Assembly: GCA_023014365.1 (NCBI GenBank)
Contig: JAEBUN010000011.1
Location: forward strand, 372,001 to 436,000
Source of the DNA: Lepiota brunneoincarnata
Taxonomy: Eukaryota; Basidiomycota; Agaricomycetes; Agaricales; Agaricaceae
Direction of reading: 5' to 3'
DNA: 64,000 nucleotides
Shown piece by piece: positions 45,610-58,539 of the stretch. Made by a program: the position numbers and the translations under genes. Position 1 is the first letter of the stretch; the number at the start of each line of letters is the position of its first letter. Under the pieces are notes generated by a model. The model was not told where the DNA came from. It saw only the letters and a program-made list of their open reading frames with translations, and did not search any database.

Positions 45610-46750
45610 CTCTGTGCAGATATAGGTTGGGCTTCAGTTGTGCACGTGGACCGGTGGTATTATGGTCGCGAGACTAAGGAGGGATGATGAGGCAATGCCG
45701 ATAAACAGGAACCAAAAAATATATGCAACAGAGCGCCCTTGGTCCCCTAGTCCGATCCCACAGCAAAGTCGCAGTCATTCCCTGACAGTCCCGACTCGAT
45801 AGGATTAACATCGTGGTAGCAGTGCGGTGACCGACTGGTGCGCGCTGGAACCTCTATGGCTACGGTTGTTACGATCCCGGCTCGGTACCGGGCCAGCCAA
45901 ACAGTAAGCCGCCTGTAGGGAGGATCTATCCCTTGATCCATTCCAGATAGGTCCAGAGCTACTCACCAACTGTAGACTTAGTCATAGTTGATTCGATACG
46001 GCATCCTCCAACGCTATTAGAGTTGCGAGCTGTCCTCCACCCTAAGTACTGAAAGCGACACCGCGGGTTAGTGTCTGAAGGTGCTTGTTTCGAAGAAGAG
46101 GGCTATATACGGATGAATAACACGAGGACACCCAGAACCAGAAGATAGACTGGTCACATCAACACATACCCGTCATCCAGCGCGAGCTTGTCCCCTCCCG
46201 TCCGTCCCTGGTGCTATATATGTATATAGAGTTTATCAAGCAGGATCGGTTTCTTCTAGATTGCTGATCACTACATGGCCTGTTGAGGTATCGCAGGTGA
46301 AGGAGTAAAGAGTATCTAGGTTCGAGTAATCAAGTACGCCAACCGATAATCTACAGCCGCTCACCTTGACCGCTTCAAAATTACAGGGTTTTTCTCATGC
46401 CAAGCCCGACGAGCAGGGCTCTCGGGAGATGATCTAGTTGTGGCTGTTCTGGCTCCCCCAAGAGCTCAAAAGCTCTGGGGAATGTTCAGTGCCCCAAGAC
46501 CGCGGGGCGCAAAGGGGAATCTGATCATTGTGCATTGTGTGTCTCAATCGAAGAGTAGCCTCCTTTCCGTGCTTCAAGCCATATGTGTAGGACTGCTCAG
46601 AGCTGAGCATTTGAGTAACAATCGGAAGCTTGCGCAAGTCTCATTAGCTGTCTTTCTCACAAGGCAAGAATATGGAAACACACATATGTTGACGGATTTC
46701 GTACAGGGTTTATGGAGTAGTCTCTCCAGGTTCCGGTACGAGAAGAGTTG
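45610..46750. repeat. Segmental duplicate A, paired with 59290-60760
   Basis: Shared blocks in the same order include GGAGGGATGATGAGGCAATG, CCGATCCCACAGCAAAGTCG, TCCAGAGCTACTCACCAAC, GAAGGTGCTTGTTTCGAAG, TTGATCATTGTGCATT-type and GCGCAAGTCTCATTAGC. No gene is recognisable in it. Confidence 0.7.
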
Positions 46751-46874
46751 ATATTCTCCTTTTCACGAATAAAAGCCCAATGCGACCAGCTGGACGAGCG
46801 CTGAAGCTTGAAGTGCTGAACGCTGAGCCTCTGTCGAAGATGTAGGGTTGATGATATTAGACGCCTGTTAGTAA

Positions 46875-47462
46875 GCGGTCAAGCACGTGCTCCCAGAGGA
46901 CTCCTCGATCGCCGCGATGATTTGGCGCTGAGGAAGAAAAATGCTGCCCTGAGCTGCCTCATTACATTGGCCTCTTCCGCAATCGTTTTGGCGACCGCGG
47001 ATTTGCCGAATCCAGGAGCCAGTACATGCTAGCTTCTCTGGTATTTATCGCCAGCCAGCTCATAATTGCGCCCTTGGTAATCCTGCGTGTTCCCGGGTAA
47101 CACCTTGGTGCAGGGAACCTCGTGGAAGAATCTACTTCTGCTCCTGGTACCCTCTTGGCTCTGAGCAGACTCGTAAATGAACACGTGAAGCCTTAATGCC
47201 CTAGACATTGTGAAGAGTAGGTAATTACGCGTTGCTCCTGTTTACACAGCACTTAGGGGCCTGAATATTCGTGCTAATAAACGTCTAATCACGAATCACG
47301 GCTGGTTAAATACTGTAGGGCACAGAGGACATAGGCTCATAAGATGGGTGCAGCATCATTTGTTATAGTAACCCACTTCGAGGATGAGAGTCACCGTCGT
47401 TGCGAACTTGGCCTGAGTGATGTAGCCCGGCTTTGGTTTGGGTTGAGAAGAGGTGGACATTG
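46875..47462 (-). pseudogene. Truncated copy of the NACHT gene
   Basis: From an ATG at about 47462 (MSTSSQPKPKPGYI) it follows the exon/intron layout of the gene at 43007-44993. A deletion removes the first part of Walker A (reading WLLDxFGKSAVAKTIAEEA), and homology ends soon after the FFF motif. A dead duplicate. Confidence 0.75.
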
Positions 47463-47777
47463 ACTGTGAAGGATTATGATTATGCCCGCAGGCATAAGGC
47501 TCTGACCAGTAAATTATAAGCTGTTGGGCGACCGTTCCAGTTAAAATTTTCACCGACCCTCTGTTATCTGTGAGCCCGGTTCGCGAGCGCTTCCTTCCAA
47601 GGCTGAGCTTGAGTTTGGAGGAAGAACAGAGACATCGCTCACTCCGTCGTTGCTCCTATCCTTCGATGCCAGTGGCTCGAGACGTGGTAATTCAGTTTGA
47701 GGCCGGTTTTCTAAGCCCGAGGTCATTCCGGGTTCGGAAATCCAAAGGACAAATTGACCCGCACTTCCAGAAGATGC

Positions 47778-48101
47778 TTATTTCCGTAGCAACACCATGG
47801 GCGTTTTCCTCTCTAATTCTGTCTTTCTCTTCATCTGTCTGGTGAGGTGTTTGAACTTCAAGTAAACCAAACGGCTTGAGCGGAAGGCCCCAAATTGAAA
47901 GGAGAACATGGTTCTGAACACGAGGCAAGCAGAGCCAAAGAGCCTGAGAGGTGTATAGGGAGGTCCGTGTCTTAGTGCTGTGGGCCAGTGCCGAGGGTAT
48001 GTGGCGACACCCTTCAATGTACCTCCGGGCATATTACAGTCTACGATCCAGCACGGGCATGGACTGGAGTTGGTCGTGGAAGGGGGCAGAGAGACAGTCA
48101 A
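47778..48101 (-). pseudogene. Second copy of the unknown remnant at 45135-45542
   Basis: Diverged, with frame differences, but in the matching position upstream of the NACHT copy. No domain is recognised. The stretch 48200-48900 beyond it has no gene I can support. Confidence 0.25.
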
Positions 48102-48904
48102 AGCAAGGTTGGTGTTCGGGTACGGATTGCTTTGAGGAACTTGAGGCCGAGCTAAGGGTAGAACGGGGGAAGGATGGAAATAGGGACTGTTCTGGGTACC
48201 GGTCCTAATGTAGGCAATCCTGTCATCTCAATTCTTGTGCCGTTCTGCCGAACTGAACTCATGCCGTAGTAGCCGTCGGCCTGTCCTGTCTATCTACTAT
48301 ACCTAAAGTAGTCCTCAGCCAACGGGAATGCTTACTATTTGATGAGAAGTCCAAAAATAAAATATAGCGATCTACCTGCGTTATGAAAATACACAAGCCT
48401 ACCGATTTAGTATAAATTTTGCTTACCCTCAATTGTCACTAATATGAAAGGTATTACGCCTTGACCAACCGTGTCAACGCAGGCACGATAAGTCTTTTTG
48501 GATGGTGGGGAGTAGGAAACGGTGCCGGCTGTCTTGAACGGCCTGACTTTTACAACCCTTCTCGTCCACCTGGCAAGCACCTTCCCTCCAGTACCAGCAT
48601 TTGGACAATTCGTCAGACGTCACCTTGCTCGGGTTGCTCAACGTTCTGATCAGCGATGACGGCTTGCCATTTTAACCTGCATCGAACGCCCGCAGTTTTC
48701 GCATTCAACTTGACAGTGTCCTTTATGTCATCCGATACACAATCGGTGATCATCTTCATGTCTGCATCCATCATCGTCCCCAACAAGGCCTTGAAGCAGT
48801 ACTACGGCATTGGAGTCATGGGCCACCGGGCCTTCGAGATTCCATGGTCAGGGCGGCTTCATCATTCCTCCCTGCACCCTCAGGCAAAGACATACAGTAG
48901 GGCA

Positions 48905-49730
48905 GGGGATGGAGCAGAAAGGAGGCCTGGTTATGTCGCCAGGTCTCACCAACCTTCGCCAAGATCCTCGCTAGTATTCCCGCGTGTCCCGCTGAATCTT
49001 GGAATTTCACGGCCCGGATACGCGCTCCGAAGTGCTTTCATGACAATCGATAGCCAAGTTTTGTCCGTGGGGGGTTGAGCACAGGTTGGCAGCACCCAGG
49101 GACATGGCTGTGAGCAACGCTGCTCTGGTGTGCCAACTGCCACAGCTGGCACAGCAGTTTCCCCCCGTAATCTCCAGAGCACTGACCTACGCAGTTGATC
49201 GGAACTTCAACTCGATTGGTGTGGACGGCAGCATGCCAGTCAATACGTGGTATGCTTATCATTCTGGAAAGTGGGTGCGGCTGCACCGACTGGTACTGAT
49301 GGCAAGATCAAGGAGATTGATAAAGAGATATGTGGAGTTGTTCAAGAAAGACCCTGCAGGTTTCATGGCAGACCTCGCACAGCCCGTCACCCTAGATGGA
49401 GAGGGCATAACTAAATTCATCGTTGTCGCCATCAAGGGGTGGGCACCTTCCCTCTATATGCACATTCCAGTGGCTAGGGTAGTCGATCCCCATCCATGGC
49501 GAACAGAGCAATCTGCCGCGACCGAAACCTCAATCCATGCTTATCAAGATAGCATTATACCAAAGCGAGTTTTTGCTGTGACAATTGGTAATTATCAAAC
49601 ACAGTGGCTGATCTCTTGCCCTCTCTTGCTCACATCAGTCGGAGCTAAATTCCCGCAGCGACAGGCTCCATCCTGCTCCATTCTCCCCAGCACGCCCAGT
49701 ATGTGAGGACATCGAAGTTGTATATGCATC
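48905..49730 (+). pseudogene. Ornithine acetyltransferase (ArgJ/ARG7) pseudogene, copy 1
   Basis: Fragments in family order but several frames: SAFMTIDS (about 49030), AVSPRNLQS (49154-49180), ALTYAVDRNFNSIGVDGSM (from 49179, reached after loss of two bases), AAAPTGTDGKIKEID, and FMADLAQPVTLDGEGITKF (about 49360-49420). ArgJ transfers an acetyl group between acetylornithine and glutamate in mitochondrial arginine synthesis. The N-terminal half with the autocleavage threonine is not recognisable. Stops and frame changes exclude a working enzyme. Later parts of the gene may continue to 49730 (a CEDIEV motif). Confidence 0.62.
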
Positions 49731-51114
49731 GAACCCTATCGGACCTGGGTGTCTTTGCAAGGTTATTACTGGGCTCTGGTGGACACCTTGGTTATATGCG
49801 CCACGAGAGGAATAACAATCAATTATACCAACGGACGGGCTTAAGCCATAGTAGTATCTTATCAGAACATCCGCAAGTTGGTCCTGATTGGGCTCCTCCC
49901 AGGAGCCATCCTGAAACGTCACATTTCGAGTGCGGGAGTTCCGAAATGTCCTGCAATTTCTTCGGGGTTCTTCGGTTACATAGCCTAGCATTTAAACATC
50001 TTTTCTCAAATCACTGGCCATGTGCTCACTGCCACTTCTGCATTTAGCCCATGAAGCAGGTGTTCCGTTCGTAATAACAATAAGTTGGAACTTGATCACT
50101 TAAGGATTCAGATTGCGATCTGTTTATCTCTATGCTTTTAAGCGTCGCAATCATTGGGATATGCTGACGCCGTGCGCCGAAAAGAACCTAAGTACCACTC
50201 TATCTCACTTTTTTCACTCGAATTGCTTCTGTCATCGGGACAGCTCTACGCCTAGGGAGGTGGTGCAATGTCAAGCCAGGCATCAAATAGTGTTTGTTGA
50301 ACCTTTCATCTACTGTGTACTGATTAACAGTTAATAAATCAGGACGGGGGGGACAAGAGGGTGCTGAATAATCTCACACTTCCAGTTGTTCATGTTGATT
50401 GAATTGATGACATAGCAAAAGCGCGACCCCGTGCCGCCGGGGGTGGCGAAAAGTGCATTCAACGGGATTCAGACACAGGCTAAGGTCGACGCCAAAAAGG
50501 ATGAAGAAGAAAGACAAAGAAGGGCCGCTAAAGGTGGAGGGCCCAGCAAAACCACCTCCTAAAGCGCGTTTAGGCATATTCTTTTTTTTTATGCCCCTTG
50601 CTCGCCCATGTTAGGACACCCCGTAGCTATATGTAGAGTAGAGGTAGTCCAAAGGGCGGTGGGCCCTAATCACTTGCTCACACATCTTGCGTGACACCAA
50701 TCTCTACTTGGACCAGGAAACACGACAAGCGATACTTGACTAAAGCTCTCCGCCTACCGTGCAACGAGTGTGTTTTCAGGACTGTAGAATGGCTATCGAA
50801 AATTCTGCCATGGATGCAGCACAGCTTTTATGCACAGAGCTTACCAGTGTTGAATCCCAGTGAGAAGTCCCCAGAGCCTGGCGGACCAAGGAGGAGCGAG
50901 GTGGATTAAATGGGCCGAGGTGGAAAAGTTGCTAGAGCCTCAGGGAACTTTTCGATGTTGCCATCAATTGATACCGCGTCCACATCAAGCTGTACTATAC
51001 TAAGCCACATCATATTGACGAGCAAGGCGTCACGGACGAGGTGTCCCGACATCAACCAAGACCAACCAAAGCGCCAGCAATAGTCTCCCTCGACAGTCCC
51101 ACTCGTGGGGACAT
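49731..51114. repeat. Array unit 1, downstream part
   Basis: It shares blocks with units 2 and 3 (for example GGAGCCATCCTGAAACGTCACATTTCGAGTGCGGG-like at 49910 and the GGTAGTCCAAAGGGCGGTGGGC block at 50645). Short frames only; no gene I would call. Confidence 0.5.
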
Positions 51115-51739
51115 CTTTAGTGGACACATATTTACACATATTTACGTTTGATTTCTCCACACTCAAAATCTTGTGTAGGGATGTCCTCTCGGCTGTGCGA
51201 GGACATCGTGATTATCTAGTGTATCCTTATCCCCTTCTTTACCTTACATCTCATATGACTCATTCTCTCTCCTTTACATAGAACCTTGTTCCTTATCTCA
51301 GCCTCGGGTTCTCGTTTTTACATAGTTTACCCTTGAACTCAGAGTCAGCGTTGCACTTGATGGATGAAATGATAATGTACGTTGATGTGATTAGCATGAG
51401 GATGGGAAATTGGATTTCCAGACAGCGCAATATAGCCATAATTGTCTGCATGGATGATAGTAGCCATTTCCTGCATATAGTCGAGTTCTTTGAGAAGCAT
51501 CCAAAGCCAAACTGCCTATTTAGTAATTATTGACGAAGATATATGCCCAGCTTCCATCGATGATATGGCAACTGCGCTTTGTTTCTTGGAATACCAAGAC
51601 ACCGAACTTCCAGCGAGCTCAAATACAAAGCCACATGCATCCTCACAAGAGCTTGATGAGACCACCTACAACATTGAGCAGGCCACCTTCACCCTTTCAT
51701 ACACAAACTTGCCTACTCAAAGCTCCTCATCAATTACCT

Positions 51740-52160
51740 CCTTCAGACCACCTGCAGGTTTTATGGCACACCTCGCAGAGCTCATCATCCGAGATGGAGA
51801 GGGTGCAATTAAATTCACTGTTGTCACCATCAAGGGTGTGCACGTTCCCCCTATATGGCCTTCCCGGTGACTAGAGTTGATTGATCCCCGTCCAGAGTGC
51901 ACCGAACTGCAAAAGTGAACATTTTGTTGTGACTGAAGTCTCAACCCCATGCTCACCGAGATGGCATTATACCGAAGCAAGCTTTTGCTGTGATAATTGG
52001 CAATTATCAGTCCCCATGACCAATCCCTTGCCCCCTCTTGCTCACATCAGTTGGGGCCAAACACTCGCAGTGACAGGGTTCCATTCTACTCCATTCTCTC
52101 TCGTGCTCTTAGTATGCGAGGACATCGAAGTTGAATATATACCCTATCAAACCTAGGTGT
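51740..52160 (+). pseudogene. ArgJ/ARG7 pseudogene fragment, copy 2
   Basis: FMAHLAELIIRDGEGAIKF (from about 51760) matches the RDGEGATKF box of ornithine acetyltransferase. TGA follows shortly (about 51868), with related sequence continuing to CEDIEVEY near 52120. The upstream part (from 51640) does not look like ArgJ. Confidence 0.6.
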
Positions 52161-53465
52161 CTTGGCATGATTATTATCGGTTTCTGCTGGACCCCTTGAT
52201 GATAATTGCCGCGAGAGGAATAACATCGATTACACAAACGAACGGGCTTGGGGCATAGTAGCATATCAGAACATCAGAATTCGGTCCAGACTGCACTCCT
52301 CCCAGGAGCCAGCCTGAGACATCACATTGCGAGTGCGGGGACTCCAAAATGTCCTGCAATTCTCTCGAGGCTGTTGATCCTTACGGTTACATATCCCCTA
52401 CAGCAGATGTGCCGTCGTGATAACGGCATGTTGCAACTTGATCACTGATTATCGGACTGCGATCCGCTTGTCTCTATGCTTTTAAACGTCGCAGTCCCCG
52501 ACGTGTTCTGACACCGGGCGCCGAAAAAGAACTCATCACACTCTCTCGCCCTTTTCACTTGAATCGCCTCTGTCATCGGGACCGCCCTGCGCATAGCAAG
52601 CTGATGCAATGTCAAGCCAAATGAGCACTGTTGGTTGATTGAACATTTTCAACGTCTACCGCGTACTGATTAGACAACAGACAGATAATTTGAAGAACGG
52701 GGGGAACGACACGGTGCTGAACAATCTCACACTTCCAGGTGTTCACACTGATTAAATCCGTACAACCAGAAACAAGCATCGACTTCTTCCCCAGCCGCTA
52801 GAGACAACAAAAGGGGCCAGGCGAATAGCGGATTCGTGTCAAGCGGAAAGAAAGGGAGAACCCCTTTCGTGTTGAAAATGCTATCGAGTAGCGGGAAGAC
52901 TGACGCAGCATCATGTTCAGGCAAGAGAGCGAATAATGGACCACTAGGATCCAAAGGGAAAGATTCAGGTGGTATCCAAGCCAGATACCAAGTGAATGTG
53001 TTCAGCAACTAGGATACAAACGGAAGGATTGGATCCTAGTGAGTGCTGCCCATCTACCTAAATATGAGAGGACTATGTACCACTATATATGTAGGAATTG
53101 AGAATGATTGTAGTTGCTACTAGGGGTGCCAAAGTTCAGTCTAGTCCAGGTTCGGGTTCAGCCCCTCACCTGCCAATTCAGTTCATGGTTTAGGTTCGAG
53201 GTTGATTGAAATTTCTCTACGTCTACCGTGTACTGATTAGACAACAGGTAATTAATCTGAAGAAGAATGGCAGGAAGGGTGGGGTGGGTGGGACGGTACT
53301 GACCAATCTCACACTTCCAACTGTTCACACTGATTGAATCGCACAAGCAGAAGCAACCGTCGGATTTTTCCCAAGGCAATAGAGTCAAAGAAGACAAAAG
53401 GGACAAAGGGGATAACGGATTCATGAAGGGCGGAGTTGTGGGCAGAAGCCTTTGGCCGTATAGTA

Positions 53466-53840
53466 GGGGTAGTCCAAAGGGCGGTGGGCCCCAATCACTT
53501 ATTTGCACATCTTGCTCTCTTCCTGGACCTGGAAACACGACAAATGATACCTGATCAAAGCTCTCCACCTACCGCTCCTCGAGTGTGTGTTCACGACTGT
53601 GGAATGACTATCGAGGATTGTGTCATGAATGCAGTACAGCTTTTATGCACGGAGCTTACCAGTATTGGATACTTGATTCATGATCCCCAGAGAAGCCGTG
53701 AATTTGGTCACTGCGCTCTTGCTCATATGATAGCGAGAATATGCCAGAGCCCTCGACGCCATATAAGTATTCAGAAAAGGGGGCATGATAAGAAGGCATT
53801 GCCTCCTCCTGAGCACGATCTGGAGGTGGAACGCAGTTGA
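53466..53840 (+). CDS. Repeated unknown ORF in the array
   Basis: An open frame containing APRVCVHDCGMTIEDCVMNA and LLCTELTSIGYLI has counterparts at about 56340-56570 (CVQDHGMTIKNYIKNT) and, more decayed, at 50690-50900. Conservation of the protein-like pattern across copies hints at former coding function. No domain is recognised; the start is unknown. Confidence 0.3.
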   Translation, partial: GVVQRAVGPNHLFAHLALFLDLETRQMIPDQSSPPTAPRVCVHDCGMTIEDCVMNAVQLLCTELTSIGYLIHDPQRSREFGHCALAHMIARICQSPRRHISIQKRGHDKKALPPPEHDLEVERS

Positions 53841-54489
53841 CCCCTTAAATGCCCCGTAAGCTTACTGTTGCGTGAGCCTAAGGAAGCTGCAGAGGGTCAC
53901 GAATGGTAGCCCGTAGTGTTTCATAAGCCGAGCGTACGCGTAGTCATGGGTTGACATCCCTCGGAACCATTAAGAGTATGCAGGTGTATAGGGCGTCCAG
54001 TGTAACGACTAGCTCACTGGTCTCCTTCCAGACCATATAGATTCCCTCTTCTAGGGTACACAGGAAGTCCGAGGTTGAATTTTCACGCACGAGCACTTCT
54101 CGTGACCCCGCGGCCATCTCCGGATTCCACTCCAATGGGGAACGCCCTGCAGGTGCCGCAGTCGCAAAACACCACCCCTCTTCAACTCGACTTGAAACCC
54201 GCCCCCTGGGGTCCTTTGGTGCATGCGTGTGCGCCCGTTCGCCCCAAACCCACACCGCACGCTCCTCGTGGTAACTACCGATAATTTTGTTTTGGCATTT
54301 GCGATTATGTCCAAGGTTGTACTCTAAAGGGTTGGCGACAAGATTTGGATAAGGCAAAAAATAAAGTTAATGATAGATCTCGGGTTGGGTTCCATAGCAC
54401 CGCTGCTCCCGACTCCTGAGAATGACGCCCACACGATCCAGCCAGGGCCTCGTCCTTCCCCAGAAGCTCTGTTCTCGCAATATCGGCCA

Positions 54490-56700
54490 ACATGTCTTTA
54501 GTGGACACATATTTAAGTTCGATTTCTCCACACTCAAAATCTTGTGTAGGGATGTCCTCTCGGCTATGCGAGGACATCGTGATTATCTAGTGTGTCCCTA
54601 TCCCGTTCTTTATCTTACATTTCATATGACTCATTCTCTCTCTTTTACATAGAACTTTGCTCCTTATGTCAGTCTCGGTTTCTCGTTTTTATATAGTTTA
54701 ACCCTCCATGTAGTTCCGATTTTGTAGGAACTCGGATCTGTAGAACTTATAAAATAGTCGTTTACCCCTGAACTCAGAGTCAGCCTCACGCTTGATGGAT
54801 GAAACGATATTGTATGCTGATGTGATTAGCATGAGGATGGGAAATTGGATTTCCAGACAGCGCAATATAGCCATAATTATCTGCATGGATCATAGTGACC
54901 ATTTCCTGCATATAGTCGAGTTCTTTGAGAAGCATCCAAAGCCAAACTGCCTATTTAGTGATTATTGATGAAGACATATACTCAGCTTCCATCGACGATA
55001 TGGCAACTGTGCTTTGTTTCTTGGAATACCAAGACACCGAACTTCCAGCGAGTTAAATACAACACCACATGGATCCTTACAAGAGCTTGATGAGACCACC
55101 TACAACATTGAGCAGGCCACCTTCACCCTTTCATACACAAACTTGCCTACTCAAAGCTCCTCATCAATTACCTCCTTCAGACCACCTGCAGGTTTCATGG
55201 CACACCTCGCAGAGCTCATCATCCGAGATGGAGAGGGTGCAATTAAATTCACTGTTGCCACCATCAAGGGTGTGCACGTTCCTCCTATATGGACTTGCCG
55301 GTGACTAGAGTTGATTGATCCCCGTCCAGGGTGCACCGAACTACAAAAGTGAACATTTTGTTGTGACTGAAATCTCAACTCCATGCTCACTGAGATGGCA
55401 TTATACCAAAGCAAGCTTTTGCTGTGATAATTGGCAATTATCAGTCCCCATGACCAATCCCTTGCCTGCCCTTGCTCATATCAGTTGGGGCCAAATACTC
55501 GCAGTGACAGTGCTCCATTCTACTCCATTCTCTCTCGTGCTCTTAGTATGTGGAGACACCGAAGTTGAATATATACCTTATCAAACCTGTGTGTCTTGGC
55601 ATGATTGTTACCGGTTTCTGCTGGACCCCTTAATAATAATTGCCGCGAGAGGAATAACATTGATTATACAAACGAACGGGCTTGGGGCATAGTAGCACAT
55701 CAGGAACATCAGAATTCGGTCCAGATTGCTCTCCTCCAAGGAGCCAGCTTGAGACATCGCATTCCGAGTGTGGGGACTCCAAAATGTCCTGCAATTCTCT
55801 CGGGGTTATTGACCCTTTCAGTTACATAGCCCCTAGAGCAGGTGTGCCGTTCGTGATAACAGTATGCTGCAACTTGATCACCGATTATCAGACTGCGACC
55901 TGCTTGTCTCTATGCTTTAAACGTCGCAATCCCCGATGTGTTCTGACACCGGGCGCCGAAAAGGAACTCACCACACTCTCTCGCTCTTTTCACTTGAATC
56001 GCTTCCGGCATCGGGACCGCCCTACGCATAGCAAGCCGACACAATGCCAAACCAAATGAGCAATGTTGGTTGATTGAACCTTTTCTACGTCTACCGTGTA
56101 CTGATTAGACAACAGACAAATAATTCGAAGAAGGACGAGAAGGACGGGACGGTACTGAACAGTTTCACACTTCCAGGTGTTCACACTGATTGAGTCCGTA
56201 CAACCAGAATCAAGCATCGGCTTCCTTCCCCAGACAACAAAGTCAACCGGTATAAATGGCCCAAAAGAAATACAGATTTCGTGCCAGGCGAACCGCAAGG
56301 CAGAACTCCTCACCCGTCAAGATCAAAGAATAGGGATAGTCCAAAGGGCGGCGGGCTCCAATAGCCTACCCATCCACCCCGCCCCCCACCTGGACCAGGA
56401 AACACAACGAGCGATACCTGACGAAAGCTCTCCGCCTATGGCGCGTCGAGTGTGTGTTCAGGACCATGGAATGACTATCAAGAATTATATCAAAAATACA
56501 GTCCAACTTTTATTCACAGAACTTACCAATGTTGGATACTTGATTCAGGATCCGCAAAGTAGCCCTTAGGTCATGTAAGTATTCAGAAAAAGAGGCATGA
56601 TAAAAAGACATTACCTCCCCTTGAGCACAATCTGGAGGTGGAATGCAGATGACTGAATGAAGTCTCTAAAATGCCCCATAAGCCTACTGTTGCATGAGCC
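54490..56700. repeat. Array unit 3
   Basis: Tandem copy of unit 2, highly similar from 54500 to 55980, then progressively diverged. Between units 2 and 3 (53880-54490) I see no gene. Confidence 0.75.
55170..55590 (+). pseudogene. ArgJ/ARG7 pseudogene fragment, copy 3
   Basis: FMAHLAELIIRDGEGAIKF again (from about 55193), followed by a stop near 55302 and the same downstream sequence as copy 2. Confidence 0.6.
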
Positions 56701-56897
56701 CAAGGAAACTGTAGTTTAGTCTGTAGTGTTTCCTCAGCAGAGAACGTGCATAGTCGTGGGGTTGACATCCTTCGAATCATCACGAGTATGCAAGCGCATA
56801 GCGTATCCAGTGTAATGAATGAGTTCACTGTCTCCCTCCCTCCCCAACACATTCCCTCGTCTGGTTGATTACGCAAGTTCCGGTTCACGGAAACAAG

Positions 56898-57487
56898 TGA
56901 AGTCGACTCTCCTACAAGGCAATCACGTGGCGGAAACCTACGCGAGAAGCGAAACCGCCGAGACGAACGAGACAAACGAACAAAAGAACAGCGCGAGCGT
57001 GATCGGCGAAAGATCACTGGGCTCAAAACTCGGAAAGCGTTAAAGGTTGGGTAGAGCGAGATAAGAGTGATTCCGTCTATAGTTGACTGGGACTGTCTCC
57101 GAGTTCCTACGTTATTACACGAAACATGATAATTAAGTTTTCCTACACCGAATGGCAGAAATGTCGCTATGATCAGGTCATTTGATATAAGAGCGTGACA
57201 GAAATCGCAGTTTTCTCGATACGCTAGCAAAGATTAGGGAAACGATAGGAAAAAGCATGATGCGAGCACAGAGAAACTAAAGAGGAGAAATTGTCTACAT
57301 CGAGCTCGGAAATGGAAGGAGAATGATAGGAAATGCTGCCCTTGAACACTCACTATCGGGACGATCGCACATGATGCGTCCTTTTGCCGAGCTCCGAATC
57401 ATGAGGGTTCGTTTGAGTTCCACTCGAGTTCGTCCGAACTAAAAGGGATGGGCAGCCGTTGCGCATCAGCCGCATGCAACCTCTACA
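56898..57487 (-). repeat. Solo LTR of the element C family
   Basis: On the minus strand it starts TGTAGAGGTTGCATGCGGCTG at 57487 and ends GACTTCA at 56898, with the internal GCTTTCCGAG, CGATCACGCTCGCGC-type and GTCTCCGAGTTC blocks of the C LTR. It is diverged and has no internal region. I found no clear target duplication. Confidence 0.75.
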
Positions 57488-58415
57488 CCTTTCCGTACTC
57501 TGGATCGTCTTTGAATCTGATCACAGTGGCAGCGAGCGCAAACGGTCCCGAGCCGCTCTCACGGTTGCCAGGAACTGAGTTAGCCACTGATTCGTCAACG
57601 GGAGCGATACAGGAGAGTTCCCCCCGATCTCTCCAAGCATGTTCTACAGTTACCGCCCAACATCCGCATGACTCGTCAGAGTCGATCGGCAACTCCTCCA
57701 CCCAATAGCTCGACTTGGGCATTTTTCGTGAGAATAAGGTTTGCGGATGAGACTCCGGACGGCTCGCTATGACCCGGAATAGGGGAGTGTTGGGGTCCTT
57801 GGTGGTGAAGTTATGAGTACGACGAGTGCGAATCGTGCTCGATCGCCCATGCACTCGGTCTAACCCGTCTATCAGAATCGATAACGGCTCACATCCTTGG
57901 TATATCTCCAATCCAGCATGAGGAATTGCTCGAATTGCTCTGCCATTACTTTCCCTATCGACTTGGGATCCATTGCCAGCTCCCACAAGATGGAAATCGC
58001 GATAGAAGGAATGTCGGACCGCCAGTTGGTACGCGGTCATGTTGGAACGGAATGGGGTTATATCGATGATTGGGTTTGGAAAAGAATAGTGTGGCGTCGA
58101 GGGTTGAGCCTGCTGAGCCAGATTCGTTCCCGGATCTACGAGTGTTTGGACGATTGCTGATTTACCGGCACCTGCTGGCCCATGTATCCACAGGAGTTTT
58201 TTCTGTGGCTTGGAGCTGTGAAGCCAGTCACTGATCTTTTGCAAGATTCTTGATCGGGTGTCCGGGCGACACTGAAGAGGAGGATTGGGGGCTGAAGAAT
58301 CGAATTCAGCACCATCCATTGTGGGCGATGCAAATAAATGTAATGCTTCGGAGAACACAGCTACCGATACCGTGGACGACGAAATCCGGAATCCGCTCAC
58401 CGCTCCCATCCCCAT
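57483..58415 (-). pseudogene. Second NACHT NTPase gene, truncated by a solo LTR
   Basis: ATG at 58415 (MGMGAVSGFRISSSTV). The lead-in DGAEFDSSAPNPPLQCRPDTR, Walker A IHGPAGAGKSAIVQT and Walker B-like ILIDGLDRVHG, where the usual acidic residue after DGLD is Arg, identify the family; ASRPESH follows. The segment between Walker A and B is poorly conserved, as if frames had shifted and returned. Coding ends abruptly at the LTR boundary: the last codons read GK-V-stop, with the TAG coming from the LTR start TGTAG. The helical C-terminal half is lost. N-terminal SGFxIxxST matches the intact gene at 43007-44993. Confidence 0.75.
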
Positions 58416-58539
58416 AGAAGCCAATATGTGTACACCATAGAACGATCTCTTGGTTCGCTTCCAAGCCCTTGCACTTTTGCAGCTTGCTGCCCTATCTTCG
58501 GAGACGGCCGGCCTGATGCTTAAGTAGGTCTCTAGCTAA

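Larger units (their letters stand above)
51115..53880. repeat. Array unit 2
   Basis: It is nearly collinear with 54490-56700, starting at AGTGGACACATATTTA and TTCTCCACACTCAAAATCTTGTG. It includes the ArgJ fragment, a CGTCTACCGYGTACTGATTAGACAACAG block (twice, near 52655 and 53215) and the GTAGTCCAAAGGGCGGTGGGC block. It carries an extra piece (about 53000-53460) that unit 3 lacks. Confidence 0.75.
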
